Source: Ascidia mentula
Lineage: Eukaryota > Chordata > Ascidiacea > Phlebobranchia > Ascidiidae
NCBI GenBank assembly: GCA_947561715.1
Contig: OX387201.1
Location: 625,001 to 689,000, forward strand
Length of the DNA: 64,000 nucleotides
Direction of reading: 5' to 3'
Part shown: positions 1-11,054 of the stretch, piece after piece
How the letters are laid out: the number at the start of each line of letters is the position of its first letter
Numbering within the stretch: the stretch's first letter is position 1
Notes under the pieces: model-generated
The model's input: only the letters and a program-made list of their open reading frames with translations
Databases searched by the model: none
Told to the model about the DNA's origin: nothing
Translations under genes and position numbers: made by a program

Positions 1-174
1 TCCTACAACACTTCAAATGAACCTCAGTTCTATAACGAACCACTACCTGACGCCTCCCCTCAGCCAGGCTAAAGTTGCCCACATGGATAATGATGTCATA
101 CTCCCACGGCTTTTTCGTTTCCAACAGACGTTTTTCAGTTAAATTAGTCTGGCGCCGCCCACCGGGTGACAACA

Positions 175-182
175 TGACGTCA
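175..182. promoter_or_regulatory. CRE-like palindrome TGACGTCA
   Basis: A perfect 8 bp match to the CREB/ATF consensus, in a comparatively G+C-rich stretch. A second copy is at 1966-1973. Short matches like this occur by chance, so function is only a possibility. Confidence 0.25.
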
Positions 183-1258
183 TAAAGGTAAGGCTCAGGT
201 ATAGAACGTAAACACAAAGGATGACGAATTCGCTCGGTGGACGAGTTGGGCGCCACGACGAAGTAAAACAAAATAATAAGTGAAGCAGAAAAAACAACGG
301 AACGCAAGTTTAGCCCGGGGCCAGTTCGGCGAAAAGTTAAAGTTCGTCGACAGCTAAGAGCTTGAAAAACCAAGTTCAATATTTTGTTGACAAAGACTGT
401 AGTTTTATTGCCGAGTCGCTTTAATGCTGCGGCATCGACTACGTGAAGGTTGCCAGACACGAAACTCGCTTTAAAGTGCGAGAAAATGCTCGCATTGTCT
501 TTATTTTGGTGACTTCTATGAGGCACCAACGAAGTGAAAAATACGTACATTTCCGGTGTGCAAACAACCATTAGTTTTCGTTGATTCGAGTTGGTTGCTT
601 GTTTACTCTCCACACGGTACTGCTCTCAACCAAGGAAAGGGCGTTTCTCCTCAACCAATAAGGAAAAAGTGATTTAATAAGTGGCGTTTTCCTCCAACAG
701 ATCGAAACTTAGAAACAAAGAAATCGATTCCTGACAAATTAACACAGGAACTTCATTAATATTTCATTGCAAGCACAAATTGAACATTTTATCTGCACTC
801 ACGAGTCGGCCTATAGACTTGAGCCAAGCTATACGCTGCGGTTGTGGAGCTCGTGACTTTACAAATCTCTCACCTCGAGTTTGGCATCTGACCCGAAAGA
901 CAACGATGCGCTTTTAGTGGTTTAATATTTGTACAATTCGTTGGTTGCGCAGGGATTTAGCAATTATTATCATAAATGTTTGACTATTGACACAAAATTA
1001 AGGCTATTTTGTGCTCATTTCTGACAATAATTACCAAGTCCCTGCGTCACCAACGTCGCTAGAGACACAAATGTCGACCATAATGCATCACATGTTTTAT
1101 AAACTCTCTAATGAGGAAAACCAAAAGCCAAGAGAAAGATAGGTTGTTGTTTTAAGGTCGCTGATATGGTTTGAGAAAACGCATGTGGACATCAGCCACC
1201 GACTGACTCACAATCTTAATGCTTGGCTGGACAATGTTTGAACTAAGTTTCTGTCCTC

Positions 1259-1357
1259 TTGATGGAAATTGCCGTTACAAGCGGTGACCAATGATGAAAG
1301 TTCACCAGAGTCCCATCATACAACACAACGGCATTTCCATTATCTTTCTCTACATAA
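1259..1357 (+). repeat. Dispersed repeat, copy A
   Basis: About 100 bp closely similar to 6305-6403. Both copies share the core CAAGCGGTGACCA followed by AAAGTTCACCAGAGTCCCAT and then a run ending in TATCTTTCTCT. No target-site duplication or terminal structure was identified, so the class is unknown. Confidence 0.75.
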
Positions 1358-4300
1358 ACTCAGCGCCTATTACATCTCAAATACCACTGAGAAATATCAC
1401 CTAAACGGTGTAATTGTTGAAAACCAACTAAAGACTTGAAAACTACTCGGGTATTAAGCTACTGTAAGTAACATACGTACAGGTTTCTTAGTTATTGATT
1501 CCTTGCAGCTTTGCACTAAACATCAGGTCCTGCAATAAATTAACTGTGCATGAATGTTATACATTCCACGATGCGTCACTTTATTCTTGAAGCCTTATCA
1601 TCGCTCAGTACTTCAACACATACTGGGAATAAGTAATGACTCAAAGAGTGAGTGGAGATTAACACAAAAAAATCCACATTAATTACTTTGACAAGTTACG
1701 AAGATGTTATGTCAAAAAACGGTTTAAAGGTTTTTATTTCAGATCGGTTTAGAAGACCACAAGGCAAGTAACAACGTGTCTACTTGACGTAATGCCACGG
1801 CGGTACAGCTGTTTGCAACATATTATCAGCATAACACTACAAACAACAAATATACAACTAATTATTTGCAATCACTCCACAAAGTTTCTGGTTTCACCAA
1901 CCGTCGACATTCACGGCGCGCCAAGGGCTGAAAAACGATCCATTCCAAAGTTGCTAAATCGCCTGTGACGTCATAGAGCGTTTGTTTCGTTCGATTACCG
2001 GCAGTTCGAAAGCCTCGCGCGTCCCGCGATTGTGTGATAGCGGCTTATCGGTTGATTTAAATTGATCCGTCCGCTTTAAAACCAATTGATGTTTATGTAG
2101 ACTTGTCAAACAAACTCCCTTACGATACATTGCTTTTCAGAACTGTTGTACACTCCTGTTCGCTTGTTTGTTTGTGCCATTAGGTTATCAATCCACACAA
2201 CGAATCAAGTAAAATACAGTTTCTTTTTGAACGAAGGCGGAAAATGATGATGTCATTATGGCGAAACTAATATCTCTGTGATATTGTAAGTCATCACACT
2301 CACACTGATCATCAATCACTCTTTGTGAGTAATTTTGGATACCTGACTAAATAAGACAGATCCGTCTGTACCACCTATCAAATAGGTTGATTCCTGTGGT
2401 CTAAATTAAGTTTTTCTCTCACATACCGCATATTACGAAGATACGAATTCAATGGAAAATTAATTTTGTTGATCATTCCGCTGTCCCGGTTCAACCCTGA
2501 TTTGTCCTGAAATATTTATTTCTCAGCACCAAAGTAAGTTTCACTTGTCAATGTTTCCGTTTCGTGTTTGCGTTTGTGAGAAACCTCAAACTTTCTTCCG
2601 CGCAAATCGACGAACACGACAGCTTGCTGATCTCGAGCCAAAACAAGACAACGCCTAATTGTCTCCGGTTCCCGATTCCACTAAATTGTTGAAAACTTGC
2701 ATGAACTCAAAGCTTGTGAGTTAACCGAACTTTTTCAAGCTACGAACGTTGAACTGGAAGAACAGAACTTATTTCACTTTACTGCACAAAACAAACGTTA
2801 GAACCTTGGAATAAACCTTACCATAAAGCGTCACGGTTTGTTACTTAAACATTGAAAACATTAAACATTGTAGGTCGAAACAGTGGCCATTTGTCTGTAG
2901 CTAACAGAAATCACATATTATTGGCACGACTTGCTTGTATATTAAATATTGTATACGACACTGTTTAACTGCACCGCAACCTTAACAACAGTCTGGTTTA
3001 CTATTGGCCTGTCTGCTATAAACCTGCATAAAAATAATGATATATTTCAAGGTATTACACAAACACATGTTTAATTTACACAATTAGAAAACAATTACTT
3101 CCACCGCGCTCATTGACAATCAACGCGCTCTTCTCGCCTGCTCAGACAATGGTAGACAAAATGATGTCATAATGTGTTTCACGCCTGGCAATTACACGCT
3201 CCACCTCCAGTGTTACGTCACAGACGTAAATAATCGAACATCTCTTTTGAACTTTTCAGGGCTGCGTTCGAAAGCACTTTATGTCGCGCGCACCTGTGCT
3301 TTATTGCGTCATAATACTTTTCTGTTTTAAGTCTTGTTAATGTTTGATTGGCCTAATTTAGTTGCGTCAGTATATTTACGATTTCAGTGTTTGTGTGCAT
3401 TGGGTTTCGACCAATGGAGTTTGGCGGATGATCGCTTTTGTTCATTAAAAACGTTTGACGAAACTCTTTGCTTCTGCCCATACTTATATGACTACCTACA
3501 GTGCAACAGACTTCACAAAACCTATTCTACCGCATGCGTGTTGCTGGATCGCTGTACAAACAACTGACTATCACAAGCCATAAATTTGTTGCATTGCAAA
3601 TCAACCAACCAAGCTGCAATATTCACTGGGGTCAATGATTTCCAGGGTAAAAACTTGCAAACGAAATCAACGTTTCCTGAACGCCTTTTCAAAGTGAGCC
3701 GCAGAAAAGGTGTTTCAAAACAAAAACACTTGACATCAACGCAACCTATTTTTATGTGCAGTTTTGTATACACGACAACTTTCGACATATTCAACTTTCT
3801 GTGCAACAAATCGGAACAGACAGTTTTGCTACTACCACTGGACACAGATGAGATCAACCTCCTACACAATTACACCTGTATACAGTGGTTAATTCGATAC
3901 ACAAGCCAGCGGCATAAAGCGCTTCAATCAACTGGTGGGCGGCCTTAGGTAACTCTACGCCCATCAGGTGAAGCTAAAAGCGTGGGAACTGGATGCTTTG
4001 TTTGTAAGAGATGCCAGATATGCGAACCACTAACGTTCAACCCCATAAACTTTGAATCTCCTTTGCAACCATTTGGCTCATGCAAATACAGATGATAAAT
4101 AACAACTCACAACAGCAGTGCAGGTTGTTTTTGAATAGTATTGAATTGGGAATCGAAAAATAGACCTTTGCTTGCATTTGTGCTGTTTAAAATGTGATTG
4201 CCAGGTTAGTACAGCAAAATATCTCCAATAACGTTGCAGTGCTGTGCCTTTATCGTCTTATGCGTTGATTTTATATATCGCATATAAAAATGAGCTACAA

Positions 4301-5147
4301 CACGAAACCAAACAATTCTCACAACGAGTAATACAAGGCTGGTTACCTTTCTCTTAACATTCAGTGTAAAGCTGCTTGCCAGTGATCGCTTACATAAAGC
4401 CCCGAATATAGAAATGTGGGTTTCCAGTGGTAACACACTGAAATATTCTCAAATCTTCCCAAACGTTTTTAAGTAAATCTTATTTCCAGCCCAGGTCATC
4501 GTTTACTTTTAGCGCCAGTATTTTGTTGTAAGTTACCTCATCACAGACTTGATGCAACCCAAGAGACATGACTTTTCAATAGGACCGAAAACCGTTTCTG
4601 ACCTTCCTTAAAATGGAAGACCTTCACATGTTTAAATAGGGATTATGTCATCTTCTGTATTTTCTCGCAGGAAACGAAAGCGAAGGGGCTTCTAGAGGGC
4701 ATTCATTCTGTTCCTCCTTTCAGTTTATTTCTGCTTGTATTGTCAAGCATAGTTTCGGAGTCACTAGTTTTTGACCAATTTGGCAAGATTCCCGATTAGG
4801 GTTTCTGCTCAAGGGTCGGAAAATCGATCTGACAATAAAACCACGACTGCAACTGCCTAACGCCACCTAGCAGTTATATAACAGTAAACGTTTTACCCGC
4901 ATGCGGTCCCAACGGGCAAATTTTATCATTGACATTCCAGTGGGCGTGTTCTGTATTCAACTATAACTTTCAGGTTTATAGAATGAACAAATTATAAGCG
5001 AACTTGTTATAAGTCAACACTTTGCTGTAACCGCAGTTCAAATCATGCGTGCAGGCGTTTTTGTTAACAGACAGAAAAGACAACTGACATATTTTCAATT
5101 TTGAGTGATTACTTGAGGAGAGAACCTAAAGGGTTGGAATATGATAA

Positions 5148-5257
5148 ACTTTGTGATGGGAGAGCAGCGATGCACTTCGACCTGGCCACGTTGTTTGCGG
5201 GAGAGTTCTCACCCGGACAGTATTTTTTAGTTAATTTTTAACTGAGGTTGTTTCGCG
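5148..5257 (+). repeat. Duplicated intergenic block (related to 13680-13990)
   Basis: The stretch sharing TTTGTGATGGGAGAGCAGCG and CGACCTGGCCACGTTGTTTG recurs at about 13680-13730. Its continuation, AGTTATTAACTGAGGTTGTT-like sequence, recurs at about 13960-13985. The sequence after the foldback element (5894-5945, including ACGTGGAAAGTCGGTT) matches 14290-14355. The foldback element therefore interrupts a segment that was copied within the acetyltransferase region. Confidence 0.7.
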
Positions 5258-5884
5258 ACCAGAGGGATGTTAGTTGACAAAAAAAAATCGCCAGTTAACA
5301 AAAGTTTAAACGGACGTGACTCGGCCGCCTTACGAGGTAGCGACTTACTTTTTTCACACAAAGATAGATCTCAGGCTGAACTTTCCAACGAAAGAAAAAT
5401 CAAAGTTCAGCCTGTGATCTATGTTTGTGTGAAAAAAGTAAGTCGCTGGCTTATAAGATGGCAGAGTTACACGCGGCCAAAGTTTTGTTAACTGGGAATT
5501 TTTTTGTTACCTTTCGCGGCGGGCGCAAAACGTGGAAAAGTATAGGGGGTTATGGTTAATATTCTTCAAATTTGAGAAGCTTTCCGTTTTTCCTCGCGAA
5601 AAAGTTTGATATTTTTAGATAGTATGGACGCCAAAGAATATCTACCCTCAAGGATGTCAACGGAAATCGATGTTTACTTGTGGTTATGACATAGCAAACA
5701 TGTCATATTCATATTCGAATATTAATGCAAATTTTTTTTTGATTTTTCTTTCGTTGGAAAGTTCAGCCTGTGATCTATCTTTGTGTGAAAAAAGTAAGTC
5801 GCTACCTCGTAAGGCGGCCGAGTCACGTCCGTTTAAACTTTTGTTAACTGGCGATTTTTTTTTGTCAACTAACATCCCTCTGGT
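5258..5884. mobile_element. Foldback MITE with long inverted repeats and 9 bp TSD (Mutator-like?)
   Basis: Nearly identical inverted arms of about 147 bp (5258-5404 and 5738-5884) begin ACCAGAGGGATG and end CATCCCTCTGGT. The element is flanked by the direct repeat TGTTTCGCG at 5249-5257 and 5885-5893, a 9 bp target-site duplication. The left arm contains a second, smaller palindrome at 5338-5449, giving a nested foldback. There is no transposase frame, so it is non-autonomous. A 9 bp TSD with long terminal inverted repeats is typical of Mutator-like elements; that family assignment is an inference. Confidence 0.75.
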
Positions 5885-6304
5885 TGTTTCGCGGCAGTGC
5901 TTTTCATGTTCACTGCCCCACATGATTTACGTGGAAAGTCGGTTTGGGAAACCGTGATTTAAGTGATAATGCTGAGTGTTGTAAACCCAAAGCGTTTGGT
6001 GCGGATGTCGCTTGCCATACTTCTAACACAGTTGAATGGGTTAAGCAGGAAGGAACAGAGTTTAAACGAGGGAAGTTATAAGAATGTCCTTTCAGCTAAA
6101 CCAAATGCTTCTAAAAGGGTGTGGCGTTGTTAAAGAACAGATGTAAAATGCAGGGAAGTATATGTTAGTTAAATGTTTGAACAAAAACTTTCATCTTCTA
6201 GTAAATTTTGCCATCCAGGACTTGACTCACTTGTTACGAAAGGGAGATATTGTGACTAATATTCTCTCTCATTTTTTAACCCCTTTAAGACGGAATTGAT
6301 GAAT

Positions 6305-6403
6305 TTGATGGGAATTGCTGTCACAAGCGGTGACCAGTGACGAAAGTTCACCAGAGTCCCATCATAAAACACAACAGCTTTTCAACTATCTTTCTCTGCA
6401 TTA
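6305..6403 (+). repeat. Dispersed repeat, copy B
   Basis: Second copy of the roughly 100 bp repeat at 1259-1357, differing by scattered substitutions. No terminal structure seen. Confidence 0.75.
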
Positions 6404-6670
6404 AATCTGCAGCACCCACGAAAAAGAATGAAAAAATTAGAGCACCCATTTTAAATTTCAGGAGTTTTAGAAATGTCCACTTGCATGTTGAGTAGAGTTT
6501 TACAGAGGTTTGCTTGTGGTTCATCGATCAGTTAGACCCTAGAGGGCCCTAGGCCATAGCGTTCCGTTTATGCGTGACGACAACTTATCTGGCAATGACT
6601 TCGGTTCGCAATAACGCATTCAACCATGACTGGACTGAGCTGGACGGATGCCACAAGGCTAAAACTGTTT

Positions 6671-6685
6671 GCAGCTGAATCAGCA
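6671..6685. promoter_or_regulatory. AP-1/Maf-like motif upstream of acetyltransferase copy 1
   Basis: GCAGCTGAATCAGCA resembles a Maf recognition element with one mismatch in the TGAGTCA core. The same surrounding sequence, with an intact TGAGTCA core, occurs at 17314-17328 upstream of copy 4. Conservation between paralogues is the only support for function. Confidence 0.3.
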
Positions 6686-7292
6686 AAAGTCGAGGCGTCA
6701 GTTTAACGTCAGGTAATCTAAAGTTGAATCCTTTCCCCCGTGTTTCGAGAAAGTCCGCTAATGCTGATGACTGACGCGTTTAGAGAATAAGAGTTTAGAG
6801 ATTAATTTGAAAGACAGGATTGGTTTCTGGCAATTTGTGTTTTATTTGGGAGTTGTTAAAAGTTCAGTCTGATTCAAACCTTACCAAAAGAGCGTTTCTT
6901 AAAGTAACGAAAAAGTTGAGAGTAAACTTATCGTTTGCTGGTTTACGAGCAAACAACGTTTAATCCGTAATCTCTGCATTTCTTTAAATGTTGGGTGGAA
7001 GCCATGATGTGAAATGTGTATAATAATGTTGAATGAAACCTCAAACTTTTACAAAAACTGCTTGTATGTTAACATGCAGTACAGATAAACCTGGTCACTT
7101 TGACGTTTGGGGGCAACTTATTACTGAAGGCAGAATACTACCTAAAATGGTTGGAATAAATATAATGTATTTACATCAAAAAAATCCGAAACTATTTCTG
7201 GCAATGTGCATTCTAGTTCTTGCGGTTAGGTTAGAACCCCGGTTTGAGAACGTTTTCATGCAGTATAAGCAGTGAACAGCAACTAAACTGAA

Positions 7293-8799
7293 ATGGAAAA
7301 TTCCGACCATCTGTTGTCTCTTCCTAATGAAAAAGGGGAAATTTTGTGGCGCCGTTTGACCTTGGATGACTTTGAGGTCATGAAAGAGATGGTAACCGGT
7401 CAGTTTATAAAATACGAACCGCTAAGCGTCGCTCTGGAGCTTCCAGTAGAGGACGCTGTTGTTGGCTTCGTCGACCATTCCAAGGTAACTGTGGTTAAAA
7501 AATATGTATGTATGAAAGGAACTAAAAAAACAATTGCCCACTGCAAGTATTTGAACAACCATCTATACAATTATCCAACATTTTATCAGTGGGAAGAATT
7601 TATTGTAAATGTGTATACGCAGGTCTGCATACAGGATGGTCACTCAATTTGTGCCTACCACTCATCCAACAATCGGATGATCGGAATGTTTGTCAACTCA
7701 GGACCTCACACAGCGAAGAGAAGTTCAAACAACTGGGGAGAAGGACTGGATCTACCTTTAAAGATGGCCCAGTTGTTTAGAGTTAGTACATCTGTAGTTT
7801 TGTGAAACTAAACTCGTTAAAAACATGCTGGTTGTTCTCAAAACACCTGAATATTTCGAGCCAAAAGCGTCAACAAGACCATGGAATGACAGGGGTCTAA
7901 ATAAAAAGTTACACCTAACCACAAGAACACCCAAATTTTCCATTTTGCTTATGTATTTGAGTAAAAGTATACTCAATGTCAATATACCCGTATAGCAGAA
8001 AACCTGATCGGGATTCGTTGCCAGGATATCCTGGGTTCGAATCCCGGTGTGGTCAAAAAATAAAGAAAGGTACACGTGCCGTTGATTTTACTGCAAGTGT
8101 AAATACCTTCCCTATGGTTAGGTGTTGGAATTCATGTCGAAGGGATCTGATAAGGCCGTTGCCAAGAGAGCAGGAGAGGAGAGTTTCATGAAGGGGGAAT
8201 ACCTGATAGTTCATCAAGATTACTTTAGAATGGGTCTCGGTGAAGCTCTCTGTACTAAGTGAGTTATATCGTTAATTACAAATAATTTGAATCATACGTA
8301 TCATCGTTTCATTCCGTTTCCTCGTTCGATGAAGTTGAGTTGGGCCGTAATATATTGGTGCAAATTTGTAACTCGTAAACCCGTTGGCCCGAGACCAACA
8401 TTTCTATTAAGTTCATGTAAATGCAAAAAACTTGAAGAGTCAGAGTAATGGTTTTACTTTAGGGTTAGAATAAGATAAAGGTTAACATGTGACGTAGTAA
8501 GTGTGTTATGGAATAAATAGCATTAAAAGTAATTGGTGTTGTATGAAAAGGGCAACCGTTTGACACGAACATTTAACAGATCGTGGGAGATTGCAAAGGA
8601 ACAAGGTTGTAAGTTCTTCTTCGCCGAATGCACTTCGACATTCACAACAAAAATCTTCAAAAAGCACGGTGGGGAATCCCTGAAGGAAGTTCCCTATTCC
8701 AAATATACAGATCGCATTTCTGGCGAGAGAGTTTTGACAAAGTATCCGGAGCCACACAGTCTTGCCACTCTCATGTGCAAGGAGTTTGTGAATTTGTAA
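7293..8799 (+). CDS. GNAT acetyltransferase, arylalkylamine N-acetyltransferase-like, copy 1
   Basis: Four exons: 7293-7484, 7623-7781, 8122-8258, 8580-8799 (235 aa). All junctions are GT-AG and phases agree (0, 0, 2). The protein starts MENSDHLLSLP. The N-terminal part (ILWRRLTLDDFEVMKEM, then YEPLSVALEL) and the CIQDGHSICAY block resemble insect-type arylalkylamine (dopamine-like) N-acetyltransferases. Exon 3 ends with the acetyl-CoA loop, here FRMGLGEAL. This fits the R-x-G-x-G core of GNAT motif A, but the first Q/R position is replaced by F. Enzymes of this family move acetyl from acetyl-CoA to an amine; the substrate here is unknown. It is closest to copy 2, differs at the C-terminus (EFVNL against EL) and contains a tRNA-derived SINE in intron 2. 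Confidence 0.85.
7985..8056 (+). repeat. tRNA-derived SINE fragment, family 1
   Basis: Contains AACCTGATCGGGATTCGT, CCAGGATATCCTGG and the pol III B-box-like GGTTCGAATCCCGG. The same unit recurs at 18293, 48553, 51787 (minus) and 36603 (minus), with decayed copies at 11395 and 15266. It lies in intron 2 of copy 1. Confidence 0.75.
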
Positions 8800-9043
8800 T
8801 CTTTTGTGCCAAGTGTTCCAATTTTATTATCGTTGTTTTCACTGCAACAGCTAAAAAGTCGGTTTTGCAAGACCAAATACGATGTTGAAATCGGAATTGA
8901 AATTTGTGAAATGAAGGAGTCTCCCGACGCACACATGGAAATGTTAACCATTGCTTCGCGATGCCTCATTTTTGACATTTTTCCTAAGGGTCTGTTATAT
9001 CGAAACCGTACTAAACCACGTTTGTTAATACTACTTGATTAAG

Positions 9044-9922
9044 CCGATGAAAATACAATAAACAACACCGGATCGGTGAACCAAGCCACCCTGGTAGGCT
9101 GTCGATCGATACCGTATCTGTAGTAGCTGAGTAAAACTTTTAAATCAATCTTTCAGACAGCTCTTTTAAAGATGTTTTTATTTTTGCCAGAAAAATATAT
9201 TTCGCCCTGAAAAGGGCATCATCAGTTTCTGCAAAGTGTACAAAACAGCGTAAAATAACGAAGTAGAAGTCTGCCACATAAAGGAAAGTACCTTGATAAA
9301 AATTAAAAAAATTAAAAAAAATGTGGTTGCATAGGACACGGGCACAGATCAACGTGCAGAGTATGATCACACCTGTATGCAAATAGTATATTTGCAATGT
9401 GCCTTGTTTGTTTTCAATTGCTCTTCGTGTTTTGCTCTAGCGTTTTATGTCGTCACGATTGTGTGGCACTGCCAACAATCATTGTCCGCCTAAAGGCTCA
9501 AAAGTTCGAATCTCGTGTTCCCTTCTTTGTAGTGTTTTTTCCTCTTTACGGTTCGTTGCATTTTTTGGCGTCGTATATCCTGTGACGTGTACATTCAGAT
9601 GTTGGACTTGCTCGCGAGTTTTGTCAGGTTTTGGGCGACATATTTTTTGTTGGAATTATACTGGCAGTCAGTTACTAGTTCTTTTCTTACATATCCAGGT
9701 TTTTATTTGCATTATCTAATTTTTAATTTTTTTTAATTTTTTTAATTTTTATCAAGGTACTTTCCTTTATGTGGCAGACTTCTACTTCGTTATTTTACGC
9801 TGTTTTGTACACTTTGCAGAAACTGATGATGCCCTTTTCAGGGCGAAATATATTTTTCTGACAAAAATAAAAACATCTTTAAAAGAGCTGTCTGAAAGAT
9901 TGATTTAAAAGTTTTACTCAGC
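9044..9922. mobile_element. Inverted-repeat retroelement with 15 bp TSD
   Basis: Flanked by the identical direct repeat TACTACTTGATTAAG at 9029-9043 and 9923-9937. Inside, arms of about 210 bp (9120-9330 and 9720-9922) are inverted copies that include ATATTTCGCCCTGAAAAGGG on one side and its complement on the other. The 15 bp duplication suggests retrotransposition rather than cut-and-paste. Each arm carries a hammerhead-like core (CTGATGA, small hairpin, GAAA). No reverse transcriptase frame is present. Confidence 0.65.
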
Positions 9923-10242
9923 TACTACTTGATTAAGTGCGTACATTGGCCGGGCAAGTAAGAAACTTACATAAACGTGGGTTGGCCGGGATTAAGATAT
10001 ATTTTTGCCTGGGATGAAATTACTGACATCAATGTCTTCCATCATTCGATGATGTGTGTTTGTTGTATTTCTCTGTATTCGTGTCGAAATAATTGTAAGA
10101 ATATAAAGTAATAAGCTTAGCTGACACCCACACATTTACAGGGCAGTTAACAGCAGTCAAAATACCACACAATTGGTAATATTCACATAGCAGTTAAACT
10201 CACGAAGATAATTATAAACCACGTGGGTATGACGTGCGAGCG

Positions 10243-11054
10243 ATCCGTTAATGCGTGACGACAACTTTGCTGGCAATGCATTCGGTTCCGCAATAACGCA
10301 TTCAACCGCGACTCAGTTTTCTAAAGTTAAATCCTTTCCACCGTGTTTCGAGAAAGTTCGCTGGCGCTGTTGGCTGACGCGTTTAAAGATGAATTGTATA
10401 GAGATTAATTTAAAAGACAGGATTGGTTTCTGGCGATTTTTGTTTTATTGGGGGGCTGTTAAATGGTCTGGTTCAAACCTTGCCAAAAGAGCGTTTCTTA
10501 AAGTAACGAAAAAGTTGAGAGTAAACTTATCGTCTGCTGGTTTACGAGCAAACAACGTTTAATCCGTAATCTCTGCATTTCTTTAAATGTTGGGTGGAAG
10601 CCATGATGTGAAATGTGTATAATAATGTTAAATGAAACCTCAAACTTTTACAAAAACTACTTGTATGTTAACATGCAGCACAAATAAACCTGGTCCACTT
10701 TGACGTTTGGGGCAACTTATTACTGAAGGCAGAATACAACCTAAAATGGTTGGAAAAACATAATGTACTTGGGTGCAAAATAAGTGGAGTTAATAACTTT
10801 GAATGAAAAAGCCAAAGCTAAGATGAGGTTCATCATCAGTACTGCTACAGCAGGTTGCAAGTGTAGGTTCGAAACGTTTACTGAAAATGATTAACAGCAT
10901 CTTAGCTTTGGCTTTTTTATTCAAAACATAATGTATTTACACCAAACAAATTCAAAACTATTTCCAGCAATGTGCATTTTAGTTCTTACGGCAAGGTCAG
11001 ATATCCGGTTTGAGAAGTTTGTAGTATAAGCAGTTAACAGCAACTAAATTGAAA
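10243..11054 (+). repeat. Promoter-side duplication block (pairs with 6563-7292)
   Basis: Shares long near-identical runs with the region upstream of copy 1, such as ATGCGTGACGACAACTT, GCAATAACGCATTCAACC and AAAGTAACGAAAAAGTTGAG. It contains the 155 bp insertion that copy 1 lacks and lacks about 85 bp that copy 1 has. It shows that upstream DNA was duplicated together with the gene. Confidence 0.85.
10768..10922 (+). mobile_element. SINE-like hairpin element with 13 bp TSD
   Basis: Flanked by the perfect direct repeat AAAACATAATGTA at 10755-10767 and 10923-10935. The ends form a hairpin: GCCAAAGCTAAGATG near the left end pairs with CATCTTAGCTTTGGC near the right. An internal GGTTCGAAAC resembles a pol III B box. 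The corresponding upstream site of copy 1 (about 7160-7180) is empty. A second, shorter copy in reverse orientation is at 22513-22600. Confidence 0.8.

Larger units (their letters stand above)
1..5257. other. Gene-free stretch with scattered CRE-like sites
   Basis: No recognisable coding exon was found on either strand. Open frames here (for example around 3334-3948) are short, overlap in opposite directions and match no family I know. The sequence is A+T-rich with a few more G+C-rich islands, near 1-330, 1900-2060 and 3100-3300. Perfect TGACGTCA palindromes, the CREB/ATF consensus, occur at 175-182 and 1966-1973. A roughly 100 bp dispersed repeat begins at 1259. The stretch could hold regulatory DNA for a gene off the left edge, but nothing here proves it. 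Confidence 0.5.
5894..7292. other. Intergenic stretch upstream of acetyltransferase copy 1
   Basis: No gene recognised. It contains the second dispersed repeat copy (6305-6403). From about 6563 onward it resembles the stretch upstream of copy 2 (10243-11054), so the promoter region was duplicated with the gene. An AP-1/Maf-like motif lies at 6671-6685. Confidence 0.6.
8800..11054. other. Spacer between acetyltransferase copies 1 and 2
   Basis: No gene recognised. It holds a large inverted-repeat retroelement (9044-9922), the promoter-side duplication block (10243-11054) and a 155 bp hairpin insertion (10768-10922). A possible polyadenylation signal AATAAA at 9057-9062 falls within the retroelement, so it may not belong to copy 1. 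Confidence 0.6.
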
